From positions 1 through 27,704 of the IMG/VR virus record IMGVR_UViG_3300021373_000309: a DNA stretch of 27,704 bases; one strand, 5' to 3'. Positions 27,263-27,704 of this stretch are shown in pieces (position 1 is the stretch's first letter; each line of letters begins with the position of its first letter). The notes under the pieces are model-generated. The model ran no database searches. It saw only the letters and a program-made list of their open reading frames with translations, and had not been told where the DNA came from. The DNA is from a virus. The position numbers and the translations under genes are program-made.

Positions 27263-27704
27263 TTATGGTTTAGTAGGCCAATCGCTGTCGTTTAGGTGGG
27301 GCCAGTTAGAGTGGCTCGTAATGTCACGCAAGGCTTGGCGGTATGTTGTCATTGCCTCTGACATTGTAACGTCAGATAGGCCATGCCAATCTGTTTCGGA
27401 CAGCAAACGATCACGCTCTGCGCGGTTGCGCTCTGCTGCCTGACTGTCTTGCTGCGTTTGATATGCCGTTTCCTGTTCAGCTTTTGTGCCTAATTCATCA
27501 TCATCAGCAAACATGTCAACAATCTGCCATGCTTGCACCCAATTCCCATCGCTATCTTGCTCCGCGCCATTGCGAACAACATGCTGATACTGCCCGATGC
27601 CGTCCACTGGTCTGGACTGATGCAAAACAGGGTCTACGTTGAAAGCATCATGTGTATACTCATTCCACACTTTTGGCGTGGAAATGTTAGGGTTTTCCTC
27701 TCTA
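27263..27704 (-). CDS. Tail-fibre assembly/XkdW-like protein, partial
   Basis: The frame is open to the right edge; GTG 27670 is an internal codon, so the start lies outside the window. The visible 147 residues include ISTPKVWNEYTHDAFNVDPVLH, VQAWQIVDMFADDDELG and a C-terminus RAERDRLLSETDWHGLSDVT followed by AMTTYRQALRDITS and WPTKP. The Arg-x-x-Leu-Leu-x-x-Thr-Asp-Trp and Tyr-Arg-Gln-x-Leu-Arg-Asp-Ile pattern is typical of the C-terminal domain of tail-fibre assembly or XkdW-type proteins. It probably acts as a chaperone for, or part of, the fibre. Confidence 0.7.
   Translation of the reverse strand, partial: REENPNISTPKVWNEYTHDAFNVDPVLHQSRPVDGIGQYQHVVRNGAEQDSDGNWVQAWQIVDMFADDDELGTKAEQETAYQTQQDSQAAERNRAERDRLLSETDWHGLSDVTMSEAMTTYRQALRDITSHSNWPHLNDSDWPTKP

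Noticed and set aside
1-27704. Window as a complete circular genome
   Set aside because: Joining the ends leaves the tail-assembly frame without a start (a stop appears after about 15 codons) and the gene starting at base 4 would give only 24 codons, so the edges are cuts in a larger molecule.
1-27704. CRISPR array, tRNA gene, integrase or insertion sequence
   Set aside because: No regularly spaced repeats, cloverleaf-like sequence, tyrosine or serine recombinase motifs, or transposase were seen when reading both strands.

Overview
The window is part of a tailed double-stranded DNA phage genome (Caudoviricetes) with short-tailed, podovirus-like features: a 703-residue P22-like portal, a head-tail adaptor, a virion lytic transglycosylase and no tape-measure or sheath genes. 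Genes are packed with 1-, 4- or 8-base overlaps and there are no tRNAs, rRNAs, insertion sequences or integrase. A GTA-type 3TM holin and the general style of the virion genes suggest a marine alphaproteobacterial host; that host call is inference. Both ends cut genes: a minus-strand gene starts at base 4 and runs off the left edge, and a tail-assembly gene enters from the right edge.

Layout: (1) 1-4071, minus strand: terminase small subunit, terminase large subunit, two tiny basic/Cys-rich proteins, three virion-type proteins and a head-tail adaptor. (2) 4300-6172, minus strand: replication block with a two-domain initiator whose linker DNA is full of short repeats and may be the origin, plus small partners; it ends in an intrinsic terminator at 4245-4281. 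(3) 6298-6570: a Cro-like repressor divergent from the early rightward operon, with two promoters overlapping on opposite strands. (4) 6570-11607, plus strand: single-strand annealing protein, SSB, a DUF1367-like protein, a possible nuclease, an HNH protein, an HTH protein and several small unknowns; rusA (9421-9858) lies inside this block on the opposite strand. (5) 11579-27704, minus strand, read right to left: tail-fibre assembly protein, tail hub, jelly-roll protein, GNAT-like protein, ejection-type proteins, transglycosylase, portal, scaffold, SU10-type capsid, then a lysis cassette of holin, GH19 endolysin and several small membrane proteins.

Replication appears to use the host polymerase: the phage supplies an initiator and probable helper, SSB, annealing recombinase and RusA resolvase, consistent with recombination-made concatemers feeding the terminase. 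Transcription is organised around the 6483-6570 switch. Structural genes follow a circularly permuted version of the T7-like order.

Items most worth a second look are the iteron-like repeats in the initiator gene, the overlapping divergent promoters at the repressor, the structured intergenic region 7736-7845, an identical cUACGg hairpin used twice in opposite transcription units, and seven micro-genes (30-58 codons) read directly from the sequence. All calls are from reading the sequence; no database search was run.
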